From Streptomyces sp. MUM 178J (lineage in GTDB: Bacteria; Actinomycetota; Actinomycetes; Streptomycetales; Streptomycetaceae), in the NCBI RefSeq assembly GCF_022414575.1, contig NZ_JADWYQ010000059.1:1-33654 (forward strand): 33,654 nucleotides of DNA. Reading direction: 5' to 3'. Under the pieces are notes generated by a model. The model was not told the DNA's origin and searched no databases. It saw only the letters and a program-made list of their open reading frames with translations. Shown here piece by piece: positions 16,486 to 24,098 of this stretch. Positions within the stretch are counted from its first letter, which is position 1. Every line of letters starts with the position of its first letter. The position numbers and the translations under genes are program-made.

Positions 16486-17750
16486 CAGGTGCCTTTCGGG
16501 GAGTTCGCAGAAGAGGTGTGAGGGGTGGCGGCGGACGGCGTCGCGCCCGCCAGCACGGGCGGCTCGCCCCGGCCGGGGGCCCGGTCCCCCGCGGCGGCCG
16601 GGACCCTGTCGGGGTGGCCGTCCCGGTGGCTGCCCGATTGGCTGCCCGGGGCGTGGCCGGGGCCCCGACCGCCGTCGAGCGCCGGGCCGTCTGCCTCAGG
16701 CCCTTCGCCGAACCCGCCGGTCCCGCCGAACCCGTCGAACCCGTCGGTCCCGTCGAGGTCGCCGAACCCGTCGGTCCCGTCGAGGTCGCCGAACCCGTCG
16801 GTCCCGTCGAGGTCGCCGAACCGCTCGAAGACCCACAGGTCGTCGTAGACCGTGCTGAGATAGCGGTCCCCGAGGTCCGGGGAGATCGCCACGACCCGTG
16901 CCCCGGCCGGGATCTCCTCGCGCTGCCGCTCGACGGCCGCCAGCACCGTGCCGGTCGATCCGCCGACGGCGAGCCCGCGCTCGGCGGTGATCCGGCGGCA
17001 CATCCGCACCGCGTCGGCCTCCGGGACCTGGACGAACGCGTCTGCCAGCCCCCGGTCGAAGATCTCCGGCCGACGGCTGGCGCCCAGACCCGGTATGTGC
17101 CGCCTGCCGGGCGGGGTGCCGAAGGTCACCGACCCCACGGAGTCGACGGCCACGATCCGGGTCCCGGGCGAGTGCTTGCGGAAGTACCGGGCGCAGCCCA
17201 TGAGCGTGCCGGTGGTGCCGGCGCCGACGAAGAGGCAGTCGACCCCGTTCACCTGCCGGGCGATGGCCGCGGCCGTACGCTCGTAGTGGGCGCGCGGATT
17301 GGCCGGGTTGGCGTACTGGTTGGGCCAGACCAGCGCGGGATCGTCGCGCAGCCGCCGCTGGATGTAGTCGATGCGGGTCTGCAGATAGCCGCCGTTGGCG
17401 TCGCGCTCGCGCACGATCACTGCCTGCGCGCCGTACGCCTCCATCAGCGCGATGCTCTGCCGCGGGGTGTTGGGGTCGACGACGCAGGTGAAACGGTAGC
17501 CGCGGGCCGCGCACACCGAGCTGAGCGCGATGCCGAGATTGCCCGAGGAGGACTCGATGACCGATCCTCCCGGGCGGAGCAGCCCGCGCCGTTCCGCGTC
17601 GTCCAGCAGGCCGACCGCGGCCTTCAGTTTGATCGAGCCCGCCGGGTTGAGGCCCTCGACCTTCAGGAGCAGTTCGACGCCGGGGATGAACCCGTCGAGG
17701 TCCAGGAAGATGTCGTCCAGGACGACGTCATGGGCGTACCGGTAGATCAC
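16485..17750 (-). CDS. sbnA: SbnA-like PLP enzyme for 2,3-diaminopropionate biosynthesis, with repeat-bearing C-terminal tail
   Basis: 421 residues from GTG 17750; GGAGGAG sits six bases upstream, which decides the start. SbnA is a cysteine-synthase-like PLP enzyme that joins O-phospho-L-serine and L-glutamate. Catalytic features: PLP lysine in NPAGSIKLKAAVGLL, SSSGNLGIALSSVCAARGYRF, IDYIQRRL, NQYANPANPRAHYERTAAAI (typical of SbnA), the phosphate-binding loop GAGTTGTLMGCAR, and GGSTGTVLAAV. The enzyme core ends near residue 325, the usual family length. After DLWVFERF a tail of about 95 residues begins with three copies of a nine-residue FGDLDGTDG unit from a 27-bp repeat, then Gly/Pro/Ala/Ser-rich sequence; this tail is not part of the family. 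It heads the coupled sbnA-sbnB-FAD-lctP unit. Confidence 0.92.
   Translation of the reverse strand: MIYRYAHDVVLDDIFLDLDGFIPGVELLLKVEGLNPAGSIKLKAAVGLLDDAERRGLLRPGGSVIESSSGNLGIALSSVCAARGYRFTCVVDPNTPRQSIALMEAYGAQAVIVRERDANGGYLQTRIDYIQRRLRDDPALVWPNQYANPANPRAHYERTAAAIARQVNGVDCLFVGAGTTGTLMGCARYFRKHSPGTRIVAVDSVGSVTFGTPPGRRHIPGLGASRRPEIFDRGLADAFVQVPEADAVRMCRRITAERGLAVGGSTGTVLAAVERQREEIPAGARVVAISPDLGDRYLSTVYDDLWVFERFGDLDGTDGFGDLDGTDGFGDLDGTDGFDGFGGTGGFGEGPEADGPALDGGRGPGHAPGSQSGSHRDGHPDRVPAAAGDRAPGRGEPPVLAGATPSAATPHTSSANSPKGT
16741..16821. repeat. 27-bp repeat, three identical copies, in the sbnA tail
   Basis: Units at 16741-16767, 16768-16794 and 16795-16821 are identical and in frame, encoding an acidic nine-residue unit (Phe-Gly-Asp-Leu-Asp-Gly-Thr-Asp-Gly). 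No spacers, so not a CRISPR. Confidence 0.95.
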
Positions 17751-17943
17751 GGGGTGTCTCCTCCGTGCTGTCGATGTGCGTGTCCATGCGGGACCCCCCG
17801 GGGTGCACGGCGGCCGCACCCGACCGATGCCGCACGGGAGGCCCGCCTGGTGCGGGGGGCGGCAGTCACCACCGGTAGGTCGGATGCGCGGGGTGCGCCC
17901 GATGCGTGCGGCGATCACCGCCCCCTGGCCCCGTCGCGTCGCC

Positions 17944-18714
17944 TCAGGCGGCGGAGCGCTTGTCGAGGACGAGGTCGTGCCCGACGACGAACGCGGCCTC
18001 GTCCGAGCAGAGCCAGACGACGGTCTCGGCCACCTCCTCGGTGCTCGCGCCGCGCCCCAGCGGCGTCACGGGGGAGGGGCTGGGGTCGATGGCGGCGGGG
18101 CTCGGCTCATGCGCCGGGCCGGGGCTGATGGCGTTGATGCGGATGCCCTTGGGGGCGTACTCGTTGGCGGCCGTGCGGGTCAGCGTGGACAGCGCGGCCT
18201 TGGACGCCGCGTACGCGCCCATGCCGGTCAGCTTGCCGGTGGTGGCCATGTTGCAGGCGGTGTTGACGATCACGCCGCTGCCGTTGCGCTCCATATGGGC
18301 CAGCTCGTGCTTCATCGCCATCCACACCCCGGTGAGGTTCGCCGCCAGCGTCTCGGCCCAGACCGTCTCGCAGATGTCGGCGACGTTCCGGTTCGGCCCG
18401 GTGACGGTGGCGTTGTTGAAGGCGATGTCGATCGCGCCAAAGCGCTCCTCGGCCGCCCGGACCATGGCGCGGGCCGCCGCCGAGCCGCCGTCGGTCAGGT
18501 CCACGACGACATGGTCCGCCTCGCCGCCCGCGTCGCGGATCAGCTTCACGGTGCCGCCGAGGTCCTCGGACTCGGGGCCGGCGAGCATGACGGTGGCGCC
18601 CTCCTGGGCGAAAGCCAGCGCGGTGGCCCGGCAGATGCCGTCGCCGGCTCCGGCGACGAGGGCGACCTTGCCGGCGAACCGCTGCTTCGGCGGCCGTATC
18701 GATCGTGCCGACAT
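17944..18714 (-). CDS. Divergent short-chain dehydrogenase/reductase-fold protein
   Basis: 256 residues from ATG 18714. The SDR fold is clear: GKVALVAGAGDGICRATALAFAQEGATVMLAG, a VVVDLTD strand, DIAFNNAT, ANLTGVWMAMKHEL, YAASKAALSTLTRTAANEYAPKGIRINAISPGP and a typical C-terminal VVWLCSDEAAFVVGHDLVLD. Several key positions are altered. The cofactor motif reads GAGDGIC where the third Gly is expected, NNAG has become NNAT, and the Ser normally 13 residues before the catalytic Tyr (YAASK) is Asn (NTACN). Tyr and Lys remain. So it binds a dinucleotide but may have changed or reduced reductase activity. It lies 149 bases after the DsbA-like gene and 193 before sbnA, same strand; its repeat-rich leader is unusual. 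Confidence 0.85.
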   Translation of the reverse strand: MSARSIRPPKQRFAGKVALVAGAGDGICRATALAFAQEGATVMLAGPESEDLGGTVKLIRDAGGEADHVVVDLTDGGSAAARAMVRAAEERFGAIDIAFNNATVTGPNRNVADICETVWAETLAANLTGVWMAMKHELAHMERNGSGVIVNTACNMATTGKLTGMGAYAASKAALSTLTRTAANEYAPKGIRINAISPGPAHEPSPAAIDPSPSPVTPLGRGASTEEVAETVVWLCSDEAAFVVGHDLVLDKRSAA

Positions 18715-18760
18715 AGAACTACCTCTTCTTCTCTGAAGTGCTGCCAAGTTCCATGGAGAT

Positions 18761-18850
18761 GCGGGTGATGTAGGTGAAGCGAGGGATACGAGACATGCGA
18801 GGGATACGAGAGATGCGGGGGGTGTGAGAGGTGCGGGGGGCGTGAGAGGT
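18761..18850. repeat. 18-bp tandem repeat upstream of the SDR gene
   Basis: Five units of 18 bp: one degenerate at 18761, two of the type GCGAGGGATACGAGACAT (18779, 18797) and two of the type GCGGGGGGTGTGAGAGGT (18815, 18833). The array occupies most of the gap between the dsbA-like stop and the SDR start. On the coding strand it reads CT/AC-rich (ATCTCTCGTATCCCTCGC-like). Confidence 0.88.
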
Positions 18851-18862
18851 GCAGGGGACGCC

Positions 18863-19582
18863 TCATGCCTCGGAGATGCGGCCGGCGGCGGCAACCAGCT
18901 TGTCGAGCAGCTCGTCCGCCCAGTCCGTGTCGTACGCGTGCAGCCGCGGCAGCCCGCCCTCGTTCGGGTCGCCCGTCCACTCGAAGCGAGCGCCCGGGTT
19001 GTGCGCGGCATAGCCGTCGGCGGTGAAGAAGTGCGGGCTGCCCTGGACGTCCGGGCCCTGCGCCGTACGCCACTGCTCGTACACCTCGGCCCGCCCGGCC
19101 CCGCGGGCCAGCGCCTTCGAAAGCGCCCCGGCGTCGACGTGCGTGCACTCCTCGGCGATGTCCAGGATCACCGAGTGGACGCTGATGCACCGGCTCTCGG
19201 CGTAGAAGGCGCGGCGCAGCGCACGGTCCAGCTCACCGCTCGCCGCCAGCCCGCCGACCGCCGGGTCCTTGGCGGCCTGCACCGCCTCCAGCGCGGGCAG
19301 GGTGGTGACGGGGTACTCCGACTCCTTTCCCTGCCACAGCCGCCAGCCCAGCTCCGGGCGGCAGGCGGCGATCACGATCACTTCGGGGTCGACGATGAAC
19401 TTCGGGGTGGGCTGCCGGTTGAACAGCTCCAGCGGGAAGGCGTGGTGGTCGAGCAGCAGCGTCTGCCCGCGCCGCTCGGCCGCGGTGTGCAGTGTGTGCA
19501 GGGCGAGGCTGGCCCAGGGGCAGCCGATGTCCGACCAGACGGTGAGCACGTCAACGTTGTCATTGCCGGAAGGGCCCGTCAT
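18863..19582 (-). CDS. DsbA-family (FrnE/HCCA-isomerase-like) protein with a single active-site Cys
   Basis: 239 residues from ATG 19582 with GAGGAG nine bases upstream. The thioredoxin-fold DsbA family is shown by the first strand VLTVWSDIGCPWASLALHTL, a long helical insert, and the cis-Pro region QGSPHFFTADGYAAHNPG. FrnE-type proteins have CPWC here; this one reads CPWA, so the disulfide pair cannot form and only the first Cys remains. That arrangement suggests a glutathione-S-transferase-kappa/HCCA-isomerase-like or other thiol-dependent role rather than disulfide exchange (inference). There is no signal peptide, so it acts in the cytoplasm. Upstream on the same strand is the asnB-like gene, with a strong hairpin between; downstream is the SDR. 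Confidence 0.83.
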   Translation of the reverse strand: MTGPSGNDNVDVLTVWSDIGCPWASLALHTLHTAAERRGQTLLLDHHAFPLELFNRQPTPKFIVDPEVIVIAACRPELGWRLWQGKESEYPVTTLPALEAVQAAKDPAVGGLAASGELDRALRRAFYAESRCISVHSVILDIAEECTHVDAGALSKALARGAGRAEVYEQWRTAQGPDVQGSPHFFTADGYAAHNPGARFEWTGDPNEGGLPRLHAYDTDWADELLDKLVAAAGRISEA

Positions 19583-19621
19583 CTCGGTATCTCCTCAGGA
19601 AGGCTGGTGGAAAGGGGCGCG

Positions 19622-19653
19622 CGCCCGGCCGCCCGAAGCAGGGCGGCCGGGCG
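19622..19653 (-). terminator. 13-bp hairpin between asnB-like and dsbA-like genes
   Basis: CGCCCGGCCGCCC (19622-19634) pairs perfectly with GGGCGGCCGGGCG (19641-19653) around a six-base loop. It comes 70 bases after the asnB stop and 40 before the dsbA-like start. It may end or attenuate the asnB transcript, so the downstream genes could be expressed at a lower level or from their own promoter. Confidence 0.7.
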
Positions 19654-19723
19654 TTCGCAGGGCGTGTGCCGTCTGCGGTTCGCCTGCGGCCCGACTCGGC
19701 GGTTCGCCTGCCGTCCGGATCGG

Positions 19724-21580
19724 CTACAGCTCGACCCGGACGCCGTAGAACGTGACCCAGGCGTTGAACTCGATCAGCCGCTCCAGCACGGCGCGGGCGC
19801 TCCAGGGGCCGCCGACGTTGTACGAGCCCTCCGGCACGTCCAGCAGCCGGCGGACCTCCTCCTCCGACACGATCTGCAGCACCGGGGCGCCCTCGGTGAG
19901 CAGCGCCTCCACCCGCTCCCGCAGCGCCAGTTCGTACTTCCGGTCCTGCGTCGAGGGGTACGGGTTCTTCTTGCGGTCCAGCACCGAGTCCGGCAGCACG
20001 CCCCGCATGGCGGCGCGCAGCAGGCTCTTCTCCCGGCCGTCGAAGGTCTTCATCGCCCACGGCGTGTTGTAGACGTACTCGACGAGACGGTGGTCGGTGA
20101 ACGGCACCCGCACCTCAAGGCTGACGGCCATGCTGATGCGGTCCTTGCGGTCCAGCAGGAAGTTCTCCCAGCGGGTGAGGTTGAGATACGTGACCTCACG
20201 CATCCGCGCCTCCAGACCGCTCTCGTCGGCCAGCCGCGGCACCTCCTCCAGCGCCTGTGCGTAGCGCTCCTTGACGTACTCGTCGAGCCCCAGCCGGTCC
20301 CACAGCCCGACGGTGCGCAGCGCGCCGATGCCGCCGGCCTTCTCGAAGGGGTGGTGCCACGGGAAGGAGCCGTTCTCCACGGCCTCCTTGTCGTGGAACC
20401 AGGTGTAGCCGCCGAACAGCTCGTCCGCGGCCTCGCCGGAGAGCGCGACCGTCATCCGCTCCTTCAGCGCCCGGCACAGGATGAGCAGCGAGTACTCCAT
20501 GTCGCCCGTGGACACCGGCAGGTCCTGGGCGCGCAGCACGGTCTCGCGGACCTCGTCGTCGAGGATGTCGGCGTTGTCCAGCTCGACGATGATGTGCTCG
20601 GCGCCGACGTGCTTCGCCACCTCGACAGCGAACGGGGTGTCGGGGTCCTCCCACTGGACGTTGGACTCAAAGCGCTCCTCGTGGCCCTTGAAGTCCACGG
20701 AGAACGCCCGGATGGGCTGCTCCACGCCCTGCTTGGCGAGCGCCTTCGCGGCCAGCGCCGTCACCGCGCTGGAGTCCAGGCCGCCGGAGAGCAGGGTGCC
20801 GACGGTGACGTCCGCGACGAGCTGCCGCTCGACGATGTCCTCCAGCAGCTCGCGGACGTGGGCGACGGTCGCGTCCAGGTCGTCGGTGTGCGGACGGGCC
20901 GTCAGCTCCCAGTACCTGCGGCTGCTGATCAGCCCCTCGCGGCCGAAGCGCATCACGGTCGCGGGCAGCACCTCGTGCATGCCGCGGAACACCGCGTGCC
21001 CCGGGGTCTTCACAATGCTGAAGACCTCCCGCAGGCCGTCGGCGTCGACGACGGCCTCGGCGTCCTCGTGGGCCAGGATGCCCTTCGGCTCGGAGGCGAA
21101 CAGCAGGCCGCCGTCCGCGGTCGGGTAGTAGTAGAGCGGCTTGACGCCCATCCGGTCGCGGACCAGGAGCAGTTCCTCGATGCGCGGGTCCCAGATGGCG
21201 AAGGCGTAGATGCCGTTGAGGCGCTCCGCGAAGTGCTCACCCCACTCGACGTAGGCGCGCAGCACGACCTCGGTGTCGGACGTCGTGCGGAACTGGTGGC
21301 CGAGGCCCTCGAGCTCCTCGCGCAGCTCGCGGAAGTTGTAGACCTCGCCCGTGTAGGTGATGACCGGCAGCGAGTCGTCCTCGGCGGCCGCCATCGGCTG
21401 CTTACCGCCCTCGAGGTCGATGATCGCGAGCCGACGGTGCCCGAGGATCGCGTGGGGCGAGGTCCACAGCCCCCAGGCGTCCGGGCCCCGGCATTCCATG
21501 GTGTGGGTCATGGCCGCAGCCATGTCCTCGTACGCGGTCAGATCGCGCTGGTGGCTAACCCATCCGGCAAGGCCGCACAT
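19724..21580 (-). CDS. asnB: Asparagine synthase (glutamine-hydrolysing) family amidotransferase
   Basis: 618 residues from ATG 21580. Class II glutaminase domain (1-210): nucleophile Cys2 in MCGLAGWV, RRLAIIDLEGGKQPM, TYTGEVYNF, SDTEVVLRAYVEWG. Synthetase domain (about 225-600): PP-loop LLSGGLDSSAVTALAA, VTVALSGEAADELFGGY, RKDRISMAVSLEVRVPFTDHRLVEY and GREKSLLRAA. All residues for ammonia transfer and acyl-adenylate formation appear present, so it should be active. Cys2 distinguishes it from beta-lactam synthetases, which have lost it. It could be a plain asparagine synthetase or a pathway enzyme that amidates a carboxylate; its place at the head of the Dap gene row favours the second (inference). 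The leader is the 508-base region shared with the divergent XRE gene. Confidence 0.92.
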   Translation of the reverse strand: MCGLAGWVSHQRDLTAYEDMAAAMTHTMECRGPDAWGLWTSPHAILGHRRLAIIDLEGGKQPMAAAEDDSLPVITYTGEVYNFRELREELEGLGHQFRTTSDTEVVLRAYVEWGEHFAERLNGIYAFAIWDPRIEELLLVRDRMGVKPLYYYPTADGGLLFASEPKGILAHEDAEAVVDADGLREVFSIVKTPGHAVFRGMHEVLPATVMRFGREGLISSRRYWELTARPHTDDLDATVAHVRELLEDIVERQLVADVTVGTLLSGGLDSSAVTALAAKALAKQGVEQPIRAFSVDFKGHEERFESNVQWEDPDTPFAVEVAKHVGAEHIIVELDNADILDDEVRETVLRAQDLPVSTGDMEYSLLILCRALKERMTVALSGEAADELFGGYTWFHDKEAVENGSFPWHHPFEKAGGIGALRTVGLWDRLGLDEYVKERYAQALEEVPRLADESGLEARMREVTYLNLTRWENFLLDRKDRISMAVSLEVRVPFTDHRLVEYVYNTPWAMKTFDGREKSLLRAAMRGVLPDSVLDRKKNPYPSTQDRKYELALRERVEALLTEGAPVLQIVSEEEVRRLLDVPEGSYNVGGPWSARAVLERLIEFNAWVTFYGVRVEL

Positions 21581-22088
21581 GTGTCACCGGTTCCTCTCGA
21601 TAGGGCCGTGGGGCATGGGACGACGTTCGAAGTCCAAGTAGGCCGGCCGCGCTGGCCGGGTCGATCTCGGCCGGTTCGTGGCAACTTTCCGGCCACCGCG
21701 ACAGAGGGGTCCACGCCGTTCCCCGCACTTCGTCAAGTGGCCCGTACTTCCTGAAGTCGCGGGGTGTGAGCAGTACCTGACGAACTCCCCGCTTGAGGGG
21801 GCCTACCGCAACGCGTGGGCGATGGGTGCGTGCCCGGCGGGTGTCGTGCCCGACATCCGTGCGTGTCAGATCGCCCCGTATTGCGGGCCCGAGCAGCGCG
21901 TATGCCGCGCGTCAGACGCCGAGCCCCACACGAAGGTGCGCCGTCCGACGGCTGGCGGGGCGTACTCGCTCCACACCAGACCGTAGGCGTGGGTACCGTT
22001 CTGAGGGATGAGCCCGAACGGATGGAGCCGTGATGCCCTGCCGATCGCCTGAGCACCGCCGGCCCGCCACCACGTGGGGGAGGCACTG
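21581..22088. other. Divergent intergenic region (asnB-like / XRE operon)
   Basis: 508 bases between divergent genes, less GC-rich than the neighbours to the left. It must hold promoters for the asnB-like gene and the XRE operon. CACTTCGTCAAGTG (21726-21739) and CTTCCTGAAG (21749-21758) are short near-palindromes that could be operator-like. No ORF in it has convincing coding character and I see no RNA gene. Confidence 0.45.
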
Positions 22089-23318
22089 ATGTTGGAGGAA
22101 GCCGAGGAGATCGGCCGCCGCGCTCGCCGGGCTCGACTCCGGCTCGGGATGCCGCAGGCCGACCTCGCCGCAGCCCTGGGCAAGACTCAGGGCTGGGTGT
22201 CGAAGATGGAGCGCGGCCTCATCGAGATCGACCGCGTGGGTTTGCTCAACCTGCTCGCCGCCGAGCTGCACGTTCACCCCAACGATCTGATCGGGCGCCC
22301 ATACACCAGCAGCCCGAGCGAGAATCAGTGGCAGGTCGCCGCCGCGTCGATCCTGCGCGAGCTGCGCCGCTACGACCTCACGCCCGTATTCGACGGCACC
22401 CCACGCCCCTCCGGCGAGCTGTGGCGGGAGCTGACCCGGCTGCACCGCTTGCGCGACATGGCGTCCAATGTCGCGATCCTGCGCGTCCTGCCCGACCTGT
22501 TGCGCGAGGCCCGCGCCCTGACAGAGGTCGCCAACGGGCACGAGCGTGAGGAGGCATACGCGGTTTACGCGGTCGCCTGCAAGTTCGCGCACACTGCCGC
22601 GCACGCGCTCGGACACCCCGAGCTGATCGCGATGGCGGCCGAGCGAGCCGCATGGTCCGCCCGACTGTCAGGCGACCCCGTCATGCCCGCGCTCGCCGAC
22701 TGGATGCGCGTTTGGGACATGTGGACCACGGCAGATTGGGCCGATTCCCAGACCCTGTCGGACAAGGCCCTCGCCGGCATTCAGGACGACTACGACCGCG
22801 GTGAGCCGCTCGCCCTGCGCATGTGGGGCTCGCTGCAACTCCGTGCCGCGGTCGCCGCAGCGCGCGGCAATCGGACCTCGGAAGCCGAGGACCGCATCGG
22901 CCACGCGCGCGACGCCGCCGCGCGCATGAACAACTACCAGGGCCCGCCGGTCTACGACCGCCACTCGGTGACGTTCTCCTCCGGCAACGTGCAGATCCAC
23001 GCGATCAGCGTTGCTCTGGAAGCGGGCGACCAGACCAAGGCGCTGGCCATAAACCGGCGTACAAGTCCCGAAATAGTCGCTGGCCTGCCCAACTCGCGCC
23101 TGGGACACCACCACATGGACCTCGCCCGGGCATGGCTGTGGGACGGAAGCCGCGACCGCGCCCTTGCCGAACTGGAGACCGCCGAGCGGATCGCCCCCCA
23201 ACTCGTACGCAATCACCCCATCGCCCGGTCAACGCTGCGCAGCATCGTCTACGCCGAGCGCGCCGCGACGCGCGAGAAGCTGCGGCGCATGTCCGACCGC
23301 TTCCACCTGGACGGATAA
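22089..23318 (+). CDS. XRE-family transcriptional regulator with helical C-terminal domain
   Basis: 409 residues. ATG 22089 follows GGGGGAGG at ideal spacing; the in-frame GTG at 22074 is inside that site and is unlikely. Residues 5-65 are an XRE helix-turn-helix (IGRRARRARLRLGMPQADLAAALGKTQGWVSKMERGLIEID). The remaining 340 residues are Ala-rich helices in TPR-like pairs (YAVYAVACKFAHTAAHALGHPELIAMAAERAAWSARLSGD, ALAGIQDDYDRGEPLALRMWGSLQLRAAVAAARG, HHHMDLARAWLWDGSRDRALAELETAERIAP). Proteins of this build are abundant in Streptomyces and usually sit at the head of small operons. Ligand and operator unknown; probably autoregulatory. Confidence 0.88.
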   Translation: MLEEAEEIGRRARRARLRLGMPQADLAAALGKTQGWVSKMERGLIEIDRVGLLNLLAAELHVHPNDLIGRPYTSSPSENQWQVAAASILRELRRYDLTPVFDGTPRPSGELWRELTRLHRLRDMASNVAILRVLPDLLREARALTEVANGHEREEAYAVYAVACKFAHTAAHALGHPELIAMAAERAAWSARLSGDPVMPALADWMRVWDMWTTADWADSQTLSDKALAGIQDDYDRGEPLALRMWGSLQLRAAVAAARGNRTSEAEDRIGHARDAAARMNNYQGPPVYDRHSVTFSSGNVQIHAISVALEAGDQTKALAINRRTSPEIVAGLPNSRLGHHHMDLARAWLWDGSRDRALAELETAERIAPQLVRNHPIARSTLRSIVYAERAATREKLRRMSDRFHLDG

Positions 23319-23374
23319 GGGTCGTATTCCTCCGATTCATATTGAGCCCCAGACGCGCTTCTAGCTTCAAGGGC

Positions 23375-23815
23375 ATGACAGGACGATCGACTCCTCATCT
23401 CCCGTCCCAAAGTGCCGAGTTAGGCACAGCAGCCCCGTTCTATCCGCGGCTCGGTGACCTCGCCCGTGACACCGCCCGCAATGGGCGGATCGGGGTCGTG
23501 GTCGCCCTGCCCCGCACAGGGACGACGACTTACCACCTGCGCCCGCCCGGCGGTGGCGACGAGTGGTCCGCCCCCGCCGACGGCACAACGCTGCGACCGG
23601 TCCCGGAGCAGGTCACGCACATCACTCCCGCTAAGCGGGATGTGTTCTACGACCACCGTGCGCAGCAGGGTGCCATGCCCGTTGTCGTGCACTACGAGGA
23701 CGGCGGTACAAGTGAGGCGGTCCTCGTCATCACGCCCGACCAACTGGAGCTCTACGCCTGCCAGGTCGCATGGATCATCAAACTCCGCGAGGAAGCCCGA
23801 GAGTGCGAAGCGTGA
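23375..23815 (+). CDS. Hypothetical protein of the XRE operon (146 aa)
   Basis: Starts at ATG 23375 (MTGRSTPHLPSQSAELGTAAPFYPRLGDLARDTARNGRIGVVVALP). A beta-rich region follows: GRIGVVVALPRTGTTTYHLRPPGGGDEW, then PVPEQVTHITP, and a helical C-terminus ITPDQLELYACQVAWIIKLREEARE. The segment resembles small actinobacterial proteins of unknown function found beside XRE regulators; I do not recognise a named domain. No signal peptide or membrane segment. Its stop overlaps the next start (GTGA), 56 bases after the XRE stop, so it belongs to the same transcript. Confidence 0.72.
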   Translation: MTGRSTPHLPSQSAELGTAAPFYPRLGDLARDTARNGRIGVVVALPRTGTTTYHLRPPGGGDEWSAPADGTTLRPVPEQVTHITPAKRDVFYDHRAQQGAMPVVVHYEDGGTSEAVLVITPDQLELYACQVAWIIKLREEARECEA

Positions 23816-24006
23816 GCGCCCGCCATGCCAGGCCGCGCGCCACGACAAGTGACCCTCTCGGTCTCTTCCTGAGCTGGCTGTGGGCCGCAGGCACGGTCGC
23901 CGGCTTCGTCAGTGTCGCCGCAGCCGTTGACAGCGAGCTCGGCGACCAGGACGCCATAGGCCCCACGCTCACCGTTCCCGACGCCGCCGGGTCTCCGGCG
24001 GCCTAG
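23812..24006 (+). CDS. Small single-helix membrane peptide (64 aa)
   Basis: GTG 23812 overlaps the preceding TGA by four bases. A basic N-terminus (ARHARPRA) is followed by one hydrophobic segment (PLGLFLSWLWAAGTVAGFVSVAAAV) and an acidic, Pro-rich tail (DSELGDQDAIGPTLTVPDAAG). By the positive-inside rule the tail would be outside the cell. No homologue recognised. Its status as a gene rests on the coupled start and hydrophobic segment. Confidence 0.6.
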   Translation: MSARHARPRATTSDPLGLFLSWLWAAGTVAGFVSVAAAVDSELGDQDAIGPTLTVPDAAGSPAA

Positions 24007-24098
24007 AACTCCCCGCCTGCCCGGATGACGGACAGCCCAGGCGGGCGGGGTGCACCACGCACGTTCCGACGCACCACCAAATCAAGGAGGCAAGGACC

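Noticed and set aside
16741..16821. Possible CRISPR array (27-bp direct repeats)
   Set aside because: Repeats are contiguous with no spacers and lie in frame in sbnA; no cas genes.
19724..21580. Beta-lactam synthetase
   Set aside because: The glutaminase Cys2 is intact and PP-loop and glutaminase motifs are those of amidotransferases; no carboxyethyl-arginine synthase partner is present.
21678..21986. 102-residue plus-strand ORF upstream of the XRE gene
   Set aside because: No ribosome site at its start, no recognised domain, and it lies in the divergent promoter region.
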